Positions 22,540 through 29,597 of a stretch of DNA of 35,729 bases are shown piece by piece. The stretch is from Vibrio agarilyticus (GTDB taxonomy: Bacteria; Pseudomonadota; Gammaproteobacteria; Enterobacterales; Vibrionaceae): contig NZ_JABAIK010000028.1 of NCBI RefSeq assembly GCF_012641465.1, forward strand, positions 1 through 35,729, in the 5' to 3' direction. Position numbers and translations under genes: made by a program. The first letter of the stretch is position 1; each line of letters begins with the position of its first letter. The notes beneath the pieces were generated by a model. It did no database searches. It was not told the DNA's origin and saw only the letters and a program-made list of their open reading frames with translations.

Positions 22540-24013
22540 CTTTGCTATCCGTTTTGTTTGCGTTTTCGTCTGCAACCATCGAAAGCAGCTCGGTTAGCTC
22601 TAACCGTTCCATTTCGTCTTTTTCTTGCTTGTACATCTCAAGAATCGAACTTACATCCAAACCACGCTGAGCAAGGGCTAGCGTCAATGGCAGCATGCCA
22701 ATATCTTTAAGGATCTTGATTGAGGTTGCTTCTTTGTATGGGTCAATCCACGGCATGACCGGACCAGTAAAAGAGGCGTCATACAGTGTTGACCAATCAA
22801 GGTCTTTGGGTGGAACAAGCGTTTTGCTTAGCGTGGCAGCATTAAGCCACCCCTCATAAGCAGGTCGTACATGCTGGCGAACCATTAAGGCACGCAAGAT
22901 GATGTAACCCGCCCAACGGTCAATCATTTCTTGGCGTTGAGCTGAATACGACTTGTTGTAAATCCCTGTTACGGCTGAGTTATTCGCGCCAATCGTACCT
23001 GTGACATTGCGCTGTTGATGCTGCATATACACATCAGCACTTTCAGCCCCTTTAGCCGATTCAAGCGTTTGGAACTCATCATTTTTGTTCGCTTCTAATA
23101 CGTTGCCGTATTCAAAGCTCAATGGTTCGTCGTATTCGTCTTCTTCACCATCATCACCCTGACCAGGTACATATTGACCGCCTGCCTTTTTGTGAACCAA
23201 TACGATTCTGGCAGCAACCAAACGACCAAGACGCACCGCATCTTCATATTCTTTTAAGTTGTGAATACTGAGCAATGCAGGGGCGAGTTTTGAAATACCA
23301 CGCAAACCACCGATGCGCGTTTGCCAACGGGCATGCAGTACGTTTTGAACCTCAACAAACAACGGCTTTTGAGCAAAGGCGGTCAAGTCCGGCACAAAGT
23401 AATAACCTTTTGTGCGGTTGTACTCACCAAGCTTAAAGCCGTTAACGATGTTGTTTTTCTTGTCGTAAAGATCGGCGGGGATGTGGTCACATTCAAACGG
23501 CTCAATACCAAAAGGCACATCACCTAAATACTCATGACCATCAAAGGCGTAGATACGCGAAAAGATTTCACCATCACGAACAATCGCACGACAAATCAAC
23601 TGCTCACTGTCAGCTCTCGACGTTCGACCATCCATACACCAATGCCGTGAAGACTTCTCATAAGCCCGTTGAATCTGCTTTGCAAAATCAGTGGCTACAG
23701 TGCCATCTTTCAACTTTGGCTGAGGCTGCACCACCAAACCATCAGCACCAATGACATTTTTCACCACCTCATCCAATGCCGTGGCAATGATCGGGTAGTT
23801 TTCTTCAAACCATCGGGCTTGTTGCGCCAAAGGCAATTGGCTGATTTTTGCAAGTTCCTTGGCGAGCTTCTTTTCTCGCGGTGGTCGCTTGCCTGTTTTT
23901 GGTGTTAACGCTTCATAGCTGGCGTTGAGCTTCTTTCTCGCCTGCATGCGCGCCAGTCCTTTTTCAGGGTCACGGTAAGCAACGATTCTATCTATAAAAT
24001 TCATGCTTCCCAT
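22520..24013 (-). CDS. Portal protein, lambda gpB family (497 aa)
   Basis: Lambda-type portal (PF05136): RPPREKKLAKELAKISQLPL near the start, CRAIVRDGEIFSRIYAFDGH, VLHARWQTRIGGLRGISKLA, ARIVLVHKKAGGQYVPG and a Glu/Asp-rich C-terminus. Start chosen at the ATG at 24013, with AGGG 6 bases upstream and a 4-base overlap-like junction to the gpW-like gene; ATG 24004 is the other choice. The dodecameric ring through which DNA enters. Confidence 0.93.
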   Translation of the reverse strand: MGSMNFIDRIVAYRDPEKGLARMQARKKLNASYEALTPKTGKRPPREKKLAKELAKISQLPLAQQARWFEENYPIIATALDEVVKNVIGADGLVVQPQPKLKDGTVATDFAKQIQRAYEKSSRHWCMDGRTSRADSEQLICRAIVRDGEIFSRIYAFDGHEYLGDVPFGIEPFECDHIPADLYDKKNNIVNGFKLGEYNRTKGYYFVPDLTAFAQKPLFVEVQNVLHARWQTRIGGLRGISKLAPALLSIHNLKEYEDAVRLGRLVAARIVLVHKKAGGQYVPGQGDDGEEDEYDEPLSFEYGNVLEANKNDEFQTLESAKGAESADVYMQHQQRNVTGTIGANNSAVTGIYNKSYSAQRQEMIDRWAGYIILRALMVRQHVRPAYEGWLNAATLSKTLVPPKDLDWSTLYDASFTGPVMPWIDPYKEATSIKILKDIGMLPLTLALAQRGLDVSSILEMYKQEKDEMERLELTELLSMVADENANKTDSKDGKKDE

Positions 24014-24014
24014 A

Positions 24015-24236
24015 TCACACCCTTGCTGCGTATTGACGAGTTCGACCACGCTTTGGATTTCTTACGGCAGCTAACTGAGCTTGCAGCTCTTTGATTGCCG
24101 CCTGAACGGTACTAAGGTTTGCTCGCTGCAAATCTCGTTCGTCTTCATCCTTGATGCGCTGACCTTGCTCTAAAATTTCTTGTTCGGTGGCTTTATAACG
24201 AGCCAAGCGAGCTTCTAAATCTGCAATGCTGCTCAT
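24015..24236 (-). CDS. Head-tail joining protein, gpW-like (73 aa)
   Basis: ATG at 24236 overlaps the terminase stop (TAATG). Two-helix pattern MSSIADLEARLARYKATEQE ... IKELQAQLAAVRNPKRGRTRQYAARV, like lambda gpW and its Mu-like relatives between terminase and portal. Basic C-terminus. The same frame stays open upstream inside the terminase gene, but that is not expected to be translated. Confidence 0.82.
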   Translation of the reverse strand: MSSIADLEARLARYKATEQEILEQGQRIKDEDERDLQRANLSTVQAAIKELQAQLAAVRNPKRGRTRQYAARV

Positions 24237-26305
24237 TAAGTTAAACCTCTTGATATCACGCGCTTGCGTTTGCGTGGTTGTGATGCGGTGGTGTGCTCGC
24301 CTCGCCTTGAAACGTTCACGTTTATATTCAGTGGAGCCGCCCAATTTGGTGGTTTGTTCCAATCAATCGCCATTGCTCTTGTATGCCAAAGCCCTGCAAA
24401 GGCGTACTGAGCATGGTCAAACGGTTCATTGTTCTTGCCTTTCGGGCAGTACCAATGACCTTTGTCGTTTTTCTCCTCCGACAAAAGCCCGTTGTACCAA
24501 TCTTGCTTAGCCCAAAAAGGAGGACGAAAATAACGAGGACTATCGCTTTGTTCATTCATCATTGATGAGTAAACAGAGCTTTTCACCACATTGGAGTTAA
24601 TGTTGAGCAGCGGAATATCACCACGCGCTGCCATTGGGTGATCACTTGACGAATCAGGCTCACTGATTTTTGTCCAGCCATCCCACTCCTTTTCTCTGAA
24701 TGCTCGCGGGTTACCCTTAAGCAACAGAAAGCGGCTTTCTAAGCCTTTCTTCTGCAGTTCTCGGTAGAACTGATACGCATGAAACGTGGTGTTACCCTCG
24801 CCCTCTTCGTTATCTGAACCACCCGAATCACACAAAGTTAGGCGGGGAACGATGGTCAAATCAGTGCCGTCTATGGTGTATTCTTTGTTGATCACCTTGT
24901 CGATGATTGGTAGCCAGTCATCCACATAAACATGAGGCTGTACGCGCTGCGGCTCACCCGCCTCCGTTCTCTGCTCGTTAAGCAAGATTTGAAAACGGTC
25001 TATAGGTTGCCATTGGCAGTGCTCAGCAAATGCCGTGACTTGCACATCAAAACGGCTGTTTGCACCGCCCTGTACGTCGATGGTTGCCAATAAGAAACGA
25101 GTATCTGCAGGTGCAACGCCTTGCGGCAACTGGTAATCCGTCGCCCTTTCTTGCAGGCGCTCACCTGTCAGCTCAGACTCAACCGCAATTGGGGTGTAAG
25201 GTCTGCCAACTGTGGTGTTAAAAAATGCCTGCAGTTTCGATTCATCCCCGAACTGCTCATAGTATTCCCAAGCATTCAGGTATTCGCGCACCATTTCAGA
25301 CCAGTCATTGAAAGAAGCACAAACCCCCTCAAACCAAAATGAACGGCGGCGATTGTTTGGCGGCGTGATATCTTGTCGATTGCCTAGCTCGTCAACTTCT
25401 GACGGGTACATATAATCACCCGCCAAATTCAATTCATACTTATCTGTGGGCTGCATCTCATGAGAGCAATGAGGACAATTCGCCCTCACTGAATGCTCGT
25501 CTTTATCATCCCAAGTGAGCAGCTCCCACTTTACTGGGTACCACTTATCGCAGTTTGGACAGTTCCAATACCAGACCTCACAAGAACCCTCGTTATACAG
25601 TCCGGTAATGCCTCCCGCTCTTGGAGCTTGGTGGGGTTTTAAACCTTCCTGATCTTTGACAGGGATACGAGACGGACTGGCTTCTGCAATGCAAATGCCA
25701 TCACTACCACTTTGCAGAGTACGCTTCGCGCCACGGGCGAACTTATCACCCTCGCTGCCCCCTGCGCCTGTGCCGTCATCCTCTGAGCGGTCATAATCGG
25801 TAAAGATAACCACCGCATAACCCTGAGCAGAGAGCGCATCATTGGTGGGTGAGTTAATGGTTACGGTGGAATCGTTTCTAAATCGCTTACGCTCAATGCC
25901 GTTATCATGGCGATTTCCGGTCATAAGCTTTTTGATTGGCTCAGTGTTGAGCACCATTCGACCTAACTCTTTATCCGAATAACCATGCGCAGTACGCTGA
26001 CTGGCAAAGATCAAAAGAATGTCGCCAGGATTTTGCCAAACTCGATAAAACACCACGCCATCTAATAGCGTTTTTGTTTTGGTCGAACGAGCTGAACCCA
26101 TCAAAGCAATTTCTTGGCACATACGCTCAAAAGCCGCCAATAAGGGCTTTCTCATGTATGGAGCTATGGAGGAATCAAACTTAACCACGCCGCCTGCGTC
26201 AGCGATATAAAGATAGGTATCGCACGCTGTTACTGCGTCGATTTCCTCTACCTCGACCACTTCTGCAGCCTCGTTAATCACTGCTCTGATGCTCTTGTAA
26301 CTCAT
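24236..26305 (-). CDS. Terminase large subunit, GpA family (689 aa)
   Basis: Lambda gpA-type packaging ATPase and nuclease (PF05876). Adenine-binding/Walker region near residues 70-85 (GSARSTKTKTLLDG, a variant of the family motif), RKRFRNDSTVTINSPTNDAL, AQGYAVVIFTDYDRSEDD, a CxxC pair zinc-like segment (CPNCDKWYPVKW ... CPHCSHEM near 255-290), nuclease domain segments LLATIDVQGGANSRFDVQVT and IVPRLTLCDSGGSDNE. Start ATG 26305 has AGGAG at the right distance; ATG 26311 lies too close to it. Overlaps the small subunit. Confidence 0.95.
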   Translation of the reverse strand: MSYKSIRAVINEAAEVVEVEEIDAVTACDTYLYIADAGGVVKFDSSIAPYMRKPLLAAFERMCQEIALMGSARSTKTKTLLDGVVFYRVWQNPGDILLIFASQRTAHGYSDKELGRMVLNTEPIKKLMTGNRHDNGIERKRFRNDSTVTINSPTNDALSAQGYAVVIFTDYDRSEDDGTGAGGSEGDKFARGAKRTLQSGSDGICIAEASPSRIPVKDQEGLKPHQAPRAGGITGLYNEGSCEVWYWNCPNCDKWYPVKWELLTWDDKDEHSVRANCPHCSHEMQPTDKYELNLAGDYMYPSEVDELGNRQDITPPNNRRRSFWFEGVCASFNDWSEMVREYLNAWEYYEQFGDESKLQAFFNTTVGRPYTPIAVESELTGERLQERATDYQLPQGVAPADTRFLLATIDVQGGANSRFDVQVTAFAEHCQWQPIDRFQILLNEQRTEAGEPQRVQPHVYVDDWLPIIDKVINKEYTIDGTDLTIVPRLTLCDSGGSDNEEGEGNTTFHAYQFYRELQKKGLESRFLLLKGNPRAFREKEWDGWTKISEPDSSSDHPMAARGDIPLLNINSNVVKSSVYSSMMNEQSDSPRYFRPPFWAKQDWYNGLLSEEKNDKGHWYCPKGKNNEPFDHAQYAFAGLWHTRAMAIDWNKPPNWAAPLNINVNVSRRGEHTTASQPRKRKRVISRGLT
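25391..25403. repeat. 13-bp motif, one-mismatch copy
   Basis: GTCAACTTCTGAC differs from GTCRRAWTYYGAC at one position; within the terminase gene. May be chance. Confidence 0.3.
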
Positions 26306-26819
26306 CGGCATACTCCTGAGCAGATCGAATAACTTCTTTCAACATATTAACGAGCTTGTTATCCAGTCTCTCAGAGTGTTTACCACTCCAATCTGGACAA
26401 ATCCGCTCAGCCTCGGTGGGGATTTGGCGAAACTTCTTTTTCAAAATGGCAAACATGCCTGAGAACATCGCCACGGCTTCGGCAGCTTTGACCAACTGCC
26501 TTTGTTCAAGCTCGCGCTTTTGTTGCTGCCCTAGCGCCATTTCGTACTCTTTAAACTCTTTCATTGAGCCGAACGCTTGCAACAGCTCTTCAATCTCTTC
26601 GACTTTGCTATCACTCAACGTCCGATTTCGACGCCTACTTGCTTTCTTTTGCTCAACCAAATACGGCGCAAGATCTTTGCATTCGAAAACATCATTGCCG
26701 CGCTTATCTTTTCCACACGGTTTAATGTCGTTTTCTTCAATCACCTTTTTAATTGTGTTGGGTGACTTCTTCCAATAGTTCGCCGCCTCCGTTTTGTTCA
26801 TTGCGTACTTGGAGGTCAT
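26274..26819 (-). CDS. Terminase small subunit (Nu1/DUF1441-like, 181 aa)
   Basis: N-terminal HTH (MNKTEAANYWKKSPNTIKKV), then a long helical region (LLQAFGSMKEFKEYEMALGQ, QQKRELEQRQLVKAAEAVAM) and an acidic C-terminus that overlaps the start of the large subunit by 32 bases. This matches DUF1441/Nu1-like small terminases in Mu- and lambda-headed prophages. Binds the packaging site. Its AGGAGG ribosome site may be masked by an upstream GCCTC (see findings). Confidence 0.85.
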   Translation of the reverse strand: MTSKYAMNKTEAANYWKKSPNTIKKVIEENDIKPCGKDKRGNDVFECKDLAPYLVEQKKASRRRNRTLSDSKVEEIEELLQAFGSMKEFKEYEMALGQQQKRELEQRQLVKAAEAVAMFSGMFAILKKKFRQIPTEAERICPDWSGKHSERLDNKLVNMLKEVIRSAQEYADELQEHQSSD

Positions 26820-26853
26820 AGAGAGCGCCTCCTATGCGTAAAACGTGAGGCAT

Positions 26854-26880
26854 AAAAAAAGCCACCTCAAAAGAAGCAGC
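26854..26880 (-). terminator. Weak terminator before the terminase genes
   Basis: On the - strand GCTGCTTC pairs with GAGGTGGC (three G-U pairs) and is followed by seven T. It lies between the WYL/TM gene and the terminase. Confidence 0.5.
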
Positions 26881-26927
26881 CTTTATGCTTTTGTTGTATT
26901 GCCTTTATTTTTTTCAAAGCACTAAAA

Positions 26928-26951
26928 ATGTATATCACTGGTGATATACAT
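26928..26951. promoter_or_regulatory. Candidate partition site, site 4 of 5
   Basis: ATGTATATCAC-TG-GTGATATACAT: perfect 11-bp arms, the best copy of the family. It lies in the gap just after the WYL/TM gene. Confidence 0.75.
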
Positions 26952-26967
26952 ACATAACACTCAATGT

Positions 26968-27348
26968 TTATGCAGAAATAATCTTATACACAATCCAAAG
27001 CACAAGAGTAATGACAGCGAGAGCGCCTAACCCCACAACTCCAGCAAGAGCAAACCAACCTGCCAATTCTAGGCGAGATTTCAGCCCCGAAAACATCAAG
27101 GAAAATTTACTAGGCTTAGGTTCCCAATGGTAGGTGCTAGTTGCCCGACCTATGATTTCAGTATCATCAACCCTAAATGTTTTAACTTCATTACTGATAT
27201 GACAGACCGCTTGAAAGCATCTTGTTTCCTCATCAACACTGATCGGGGTTAACTCTCGTATATCACCAGGATTACTTCCACCGTAATAGGCAACCATCAT
27301 CTTTCGTTCTTTATCAGCTGCAGCTTGCAACTGCTCCAACACACCCAT
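26968..27348 (-). CDS. Membrane protein with N-terminal WYL-like domain (126 aa)
   Basis: Very strong ribosome site (AGGAGG). Residues about 16-68 (MMVAYYGGSNPGDIRELTPI, ... AVCHISNEVKTFRVDDTEII) follow the WYL-domain pattern: aromatic strand start, R-x-x-x-P, then a strand pair ending in F-R-(V/L)-D. A C-terminal membrane span fills residues 96-122 (LAGWFALAGVVGLGALAVIT), ending cytosolic or with only a short tail. WYL domains usually sense nucleic-acid ligands in regulators; a membrane-tethered single WYL domain is unusual. The function here is unknown. Confidence 0.75.
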   Translation of the reverse strand: MGVLEQLQAAADKERKMMVAYYGGSNPGDIRELTPISVDEETRCFQAVCHISNEVKTFRVDDTEIIGRATSTYHWEPKPSKFSLMFSGLKSRLELAGWFALAGVVGLGALAVITLVLWIVYKIISA

Positions 27349-27391
27349 ACAAACCTCCTGACGTATTCAACATCAGCATATTTAACAGGGT

Positions 27392-27404
27392 GTCAGAAAT
27401 CGAC
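27392..27404. repeat. 13-bp motif GTCRRAWTYYGAC, copy 4
   Basis: GTCAGAAATCGAC (reverse complement of copy 1) in the gap between the transglycosylase-like gene and the WYL/TM gene. Confidence 0.6.
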
Positions 27405-27421
27405 AGTTACTAAGGTTAGTC

Positions 27422-27850
27422 TTACTCTTTTGTGATCTTCATATAATCACCATAATCAATACTGCGCCACCACTTGGCGAACAGCTTAGCGCGAGCTATA
27501 CGTTTTTTCGGTACGCTATCAACGTTCGATAGAATCCAAGCGCCAGAAACGATCAGAGATAAGGTTGGGTTGCTAGCCAGTTGGGCAAACTTTATCAACT
27601 TCAAATCCATACCAAACGCTTTCAAAATCTCTTTGCGGTATTCATAAAATCCGTGGTGGTGCTGCATAAGCCCAAACTGATAATGCGAGATTGAACACAC
27701 ACCACCAAACTGGCTTTTTACTTGACCTGCATTCGACTCAACCAATGTTATTTCATACAACAAACGTCCAAGGTTACGCACACCAAATGCGTGACCTACA
27801 AGAAAACAAGCATCTTTAAGATGCGAAGGGGATAAAGCGCCATGTTCCAT
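27422..27850 (-). CDS. Putative lytic transglycosylase-like protein (142 aa)
   Basis: Residues about 31-62 show a transglycosylase-like pattern: a helix with LLYEITLVESNAG, in which Glu (in VESN) would be catalytic, then GGVCSISHYQFGLMQHHHGF resembling the S-x-x-x-G-L-M-Q motif of SLT enzymes. No signal peptide. The rest is helical and basic. It lies downstream of the LydA-like holin candidate, across a gene-free stretch, which suggests a second wall-acting pair or an entry enzyme carried in the virion. The call rests on motif likeness only. Confidence 0.5.
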   Translation of the reverse strand: MEHGALSPSHLKDACFLVGHAFGVRNLGRLLYEITLVESNAGQVKSQFGGVCSISHYQFGLMQHHHGFYEYRKEILKAFGMDLKLIKFAQLASNPTLSLIVSGAWILSNVDSVPKKRIARAKLFAKWWRSIDYGDYMKITKE

Positions 27851-27966
27851 TTACCTAGCTCCGTTACTGGTGCAACTGATCGCAACGCCAAATAATTAGC
27901 ATTGTGGTGATTATTATTTTTTGCCTTTCTTGGGGTGAACGAACCCGCACACGGTTAAGTGTGTAA

Positions 27967-27990
27967 ATGTATATTATTGGTGATATACAC
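27967..27990. promoter_or_regulatory. Candidate partition site, site 5 of 5
   Basis: ATGTATATTA-TTGG-TGATATACAC: a somewhat degenerate copy of the palindrome (8 of 10 arm pairs). It lies in the gene-free stretch upstream of the transglycosylase-like gene. Confidence 0.65.
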
Positions 27991-28042
27991 TAATGCAGAG
28001 TTACCGATAATTGCTTTTAAGTAGGCTCGGTTACCAATCGAG

Positions 28043-28118
28043 AAAGGGAACCAGCAAACTACCGACGTTGAAAATGATTAGGTTTATTCGCCTAACCCCC
28101 TAATAGAAGGTTCCCTTT
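28043..28118. repeat. Nested inverted repeats in gene-free region
   Basis: AAAGGGAACC (28043-28052) and GGTTCCCTTT (28109-28118) are perfect 10-bp arms; inside lie TTAGG (28078-28082) and CCTAA (28091-28095). It could be an RNA structure, or part of the packaging (cos/pac) site, since the terminase genes follow about 1.2 kb downstream. No proof for either. Confidence 0.5.
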
Positions 28119-28136
28119 TGGCAAACTTAGAAAGCA

Positions 28137-28177
28137 AAAAAGCCCGTAACAACCGCTTGGGTTATCACTAGGCTTTT
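28137..28177 (-). terminator. Terminator below the structured region
   Basis: On the - strand AAAAGCC and GGCTTTT close an outer stem with an inner AACC/GGTT stem, followed by six T. It would end the transcript that starts upstream of the holin candidate and includes the structured region. Confidence 0.65.
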
Positions 28178-28199
28178 ATGTCTGAATAAGTTTGTTTGA

Positions 28200-28470
28200 T
28201 GCGCTGCACCCTACGGGATAAGCGGCTTGGCTATGTCTATGCATAATATGACCTTTGGGTTGTGTTTACACTTACCACCAAGGTTTCCAATCTTGGGTGG
28301 CAAGCTAGAACGAGGTTGGAAACTACCGCCCCAAAGAAACGGCCTGCCTAAGCAGCCCCGCCCTAGCTCACCATAGAATAGGTGTGCGCAGACGCACAGC
28401 ATTACGCTGTGTCTTTGGGTATGTTTCGAGGTTTCCAATCTCGGTGTTGGATTTTGCCAACACCTCGCCA
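28200..28470 (-). ncRNA. Candidate structured RNA with paired twin hairpins
   Basis: Two hairpins have the same 9-base loop but different stems: CCACCAAG/CTTGGGTGG (28275-28300, one bulge) and CGAG/CTCG (28427-28443), both with the + strand loop GTTTCCAAT. Different stems that keep pairing argue for selected structure. A complementary TTGGAAAC lies at 28316-28323 and could pair with either loop. More stems: GGTGTTGG 28443-28450 with CCAACACC 28457-28464; GCACAGC 28394-28400 with GCTGTGT 28406-28412; CTGC 28344 with GCAG 28352. The - strand orientation is assumed from the terminator at 28137. A 95-codon open frame here looks like chance. Confidence 0.4.
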
Positions 28471-28501
28471 TTGTTATAAATACACATATGCATGTCAACG
28501 T

Positions 28502-28783
28502 TTATACGCCCTTTTTAAAGGCTTGCTGCGCCACAAACTTGATTATATGAATGTGACCTAATGCGCCAAAGATGCCGTAAACCACCGTTTGGCTGTATGA
28601 CATACCTTGCATTAAGCCCAAGTGCCACGCCCCGAACGCCATTGCTAATGCAATGAATAACTCAGCAAAGAATATCTTGGGGGAGATCTTTTCTGATTTT
28701 TTCAACATCACGCCTAACCTGGCAATAATAAAAACCGCAACAAACAACAAAAAGCCGTTTGTCTCTTTGTCATTCGTTAACAT
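28502..28783 (-). CDS. LydA-like holin candidate (93 aa)
   Basis: Start at ATG 28783. Three hydrophobic segments: FLLFVAVFIIARLGVML (about 9-26), FAELFIALAMAFGAWHLGLM (about 38-58) and TVVYGIFGALGHIHIIKFVA (about 65-85), with a Lys-rich break between first and second and a basic end. The layout resembles LydA/PF16083 holins. It is the first gene after the terminator that follows the Q-like gene, so it is probably the first late gene. A different small membrane role is possible. Confidence 0.6.
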   Translation of the reverse strand: MLTNDKETNGFLLFVAVFIIARLGVMLKKSEKISPKIFFAELFIALAMAFGAWHLGLMQGMSYSQTVVYGIFGALGHIHIIKFVAQQAFKKGV

Positions 28784-28827
28784 AAAGCACAACCTGATTA
28801 GTTTGAATGTTTGAGAAGTGACGGCAT

Positions 28828-28860
28828 AAAAAAAGCCCCTCGCTTGCGCTAAGGGGCTTT
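28828..28860 (-). terminator. Terminator between the Q-like gene and the late genes
   Basis: AAAGCCCCT / AGGGGCTTT with an inner CGC/GCG pair, seven T on the - strand. It is downstream of the Q-like regulator and upstream of the first late gene: the position of lambda tR', the terminator that Q overrides. Confidence 0.9.
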
Positions 28861-28996
28861 GGTCAACGTCAGTTGGCTATCGTGAGAATTAAGGGACTCT
28901 TCGACGATGGGAAAATACTACTACACGAGGTCAGGTTATTGCAACAATAAAAGCTCAAATTTGAGTTATTTTTAGTTACGGAAGAATGATCAAGGC
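28861..28996 (-). promoter_or_regulatory. Candidate late promoter region with operator
   Basis: A CTCAAATTTGAG palindrome at 28954-28965 (perfect), then on the - strand TTGTTG, 18 bases, TAGTAG/TAGTAT as a possible -35/-10 set. A related CTTAAATTTGAG lies at 28996-29007 over the stop of the Q-like gene. In lambdoid phages the late promoter lies exactly here, between Q and the late terminator. Confidence 0.4.
28954..28965. promoter_or_regulatory. Operator candidate CTCAAATTTGAG
   Basis: Perfect 12-bp palindrome, same family as 1477, 30223 and 34322. Confidence 0.55.
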
Positions 28997-29593
28997 TTAA
29001 ATTTGAGTGTTATGAGCAATATAAAACGCACGTAACGCTAGCTTATCTAATGCATAAAACTGACTTGTGATATTGTCATTATGCTTGGCGTAGCACTCAA
29101 AGTAGGTTTGCTTTTTAACGCCAATCGCCTCAAATAGATTTCGTTGCAAACAATCCACAAACTCCCGCCGTGTAAGGCGCTCAACCAACATGGTTTCTAC
29201 TTTTTCCTTAGTTGGCTTGCGACAGTTATCTAATGGCAGCTCATTAACAACCACATTAACCAAAGAAGGCACCAGGCTGTTCGATGGGTTTTCTCCGTAA
29301 CGATACACCAACCACTTAGCCAGGTGAGTGGGTAGTTTTTTGATTGTTCGCTGCACCCTTAAGTGCTCAAACACATCCTCGGAACAATTAAGTTTTGATG
29401 TCCCTTTACGGCGAGAGCTAGTTGCACTTAACGGCTCTGCGGGGCGCTCATTATCATTGGTAATACGCTTGGTGCTGCCAACATTAAAAATCGCCCTTTC
29501 AGAACCATCGTTAGATTTCGACGGTTGATAGGTCGCAAGCGCTTCCATGATCAGCGTGCGGTTTGCTTCCAATAGCTCTTCGTCGAAACTCAT
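28997..29593 (-). CDS. Q-like late antiterminator candidate (198 aa)
   Basis: The N-terminal 75 residues are polar. The C-terminal half resembles the antitermination Q (Q82-type) pattern: RTIKKLPTHLAKWLVYRYGE near 90, VERLTRREFVDCLQRNLFEA near 140 and a last helix with YALDKLALRAFYIAH. A terminator and a promoter-like region lie directly after it, followed by the late genes, as with lambda Q. No zinc-finger cysteines. Stop 29598 of the upstream gene is 4 bases before this start. The assignment combines pattern and position. Confidence 0.5.
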   Translation of the reverse strand: MSFDEELLEANRTLIMEALATYQPSKSNDGSERAIFNVGSTKRITNDNERPAEPLSATSSRRKGTSKLNCSEDVFEHLRVQRTIKKLPTHLAKWLVYRYGENPSNSLVPSLVNVVVNELPLDNCRKPTKEKVETMLVERLTRREFVDCLQRNLFEAIGVKKQTYFECYAKHNDNITSQFYALDKLALRAFYIAHNTQI

Positions 29594-29597
29594 TGCG

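Noticed and set aside
26356-26778. 140-codon + strand open frame inside the small terminase
   Set aside because: Antisense shadow with Ser/Phe-rich product.
28211-28498. 95-codon - strand open frame
   Set aside because: Cys/His/Pro/Arg-rich product without family likeness; it coincides with the hairpin-rich region and is better explained by structured RNA.
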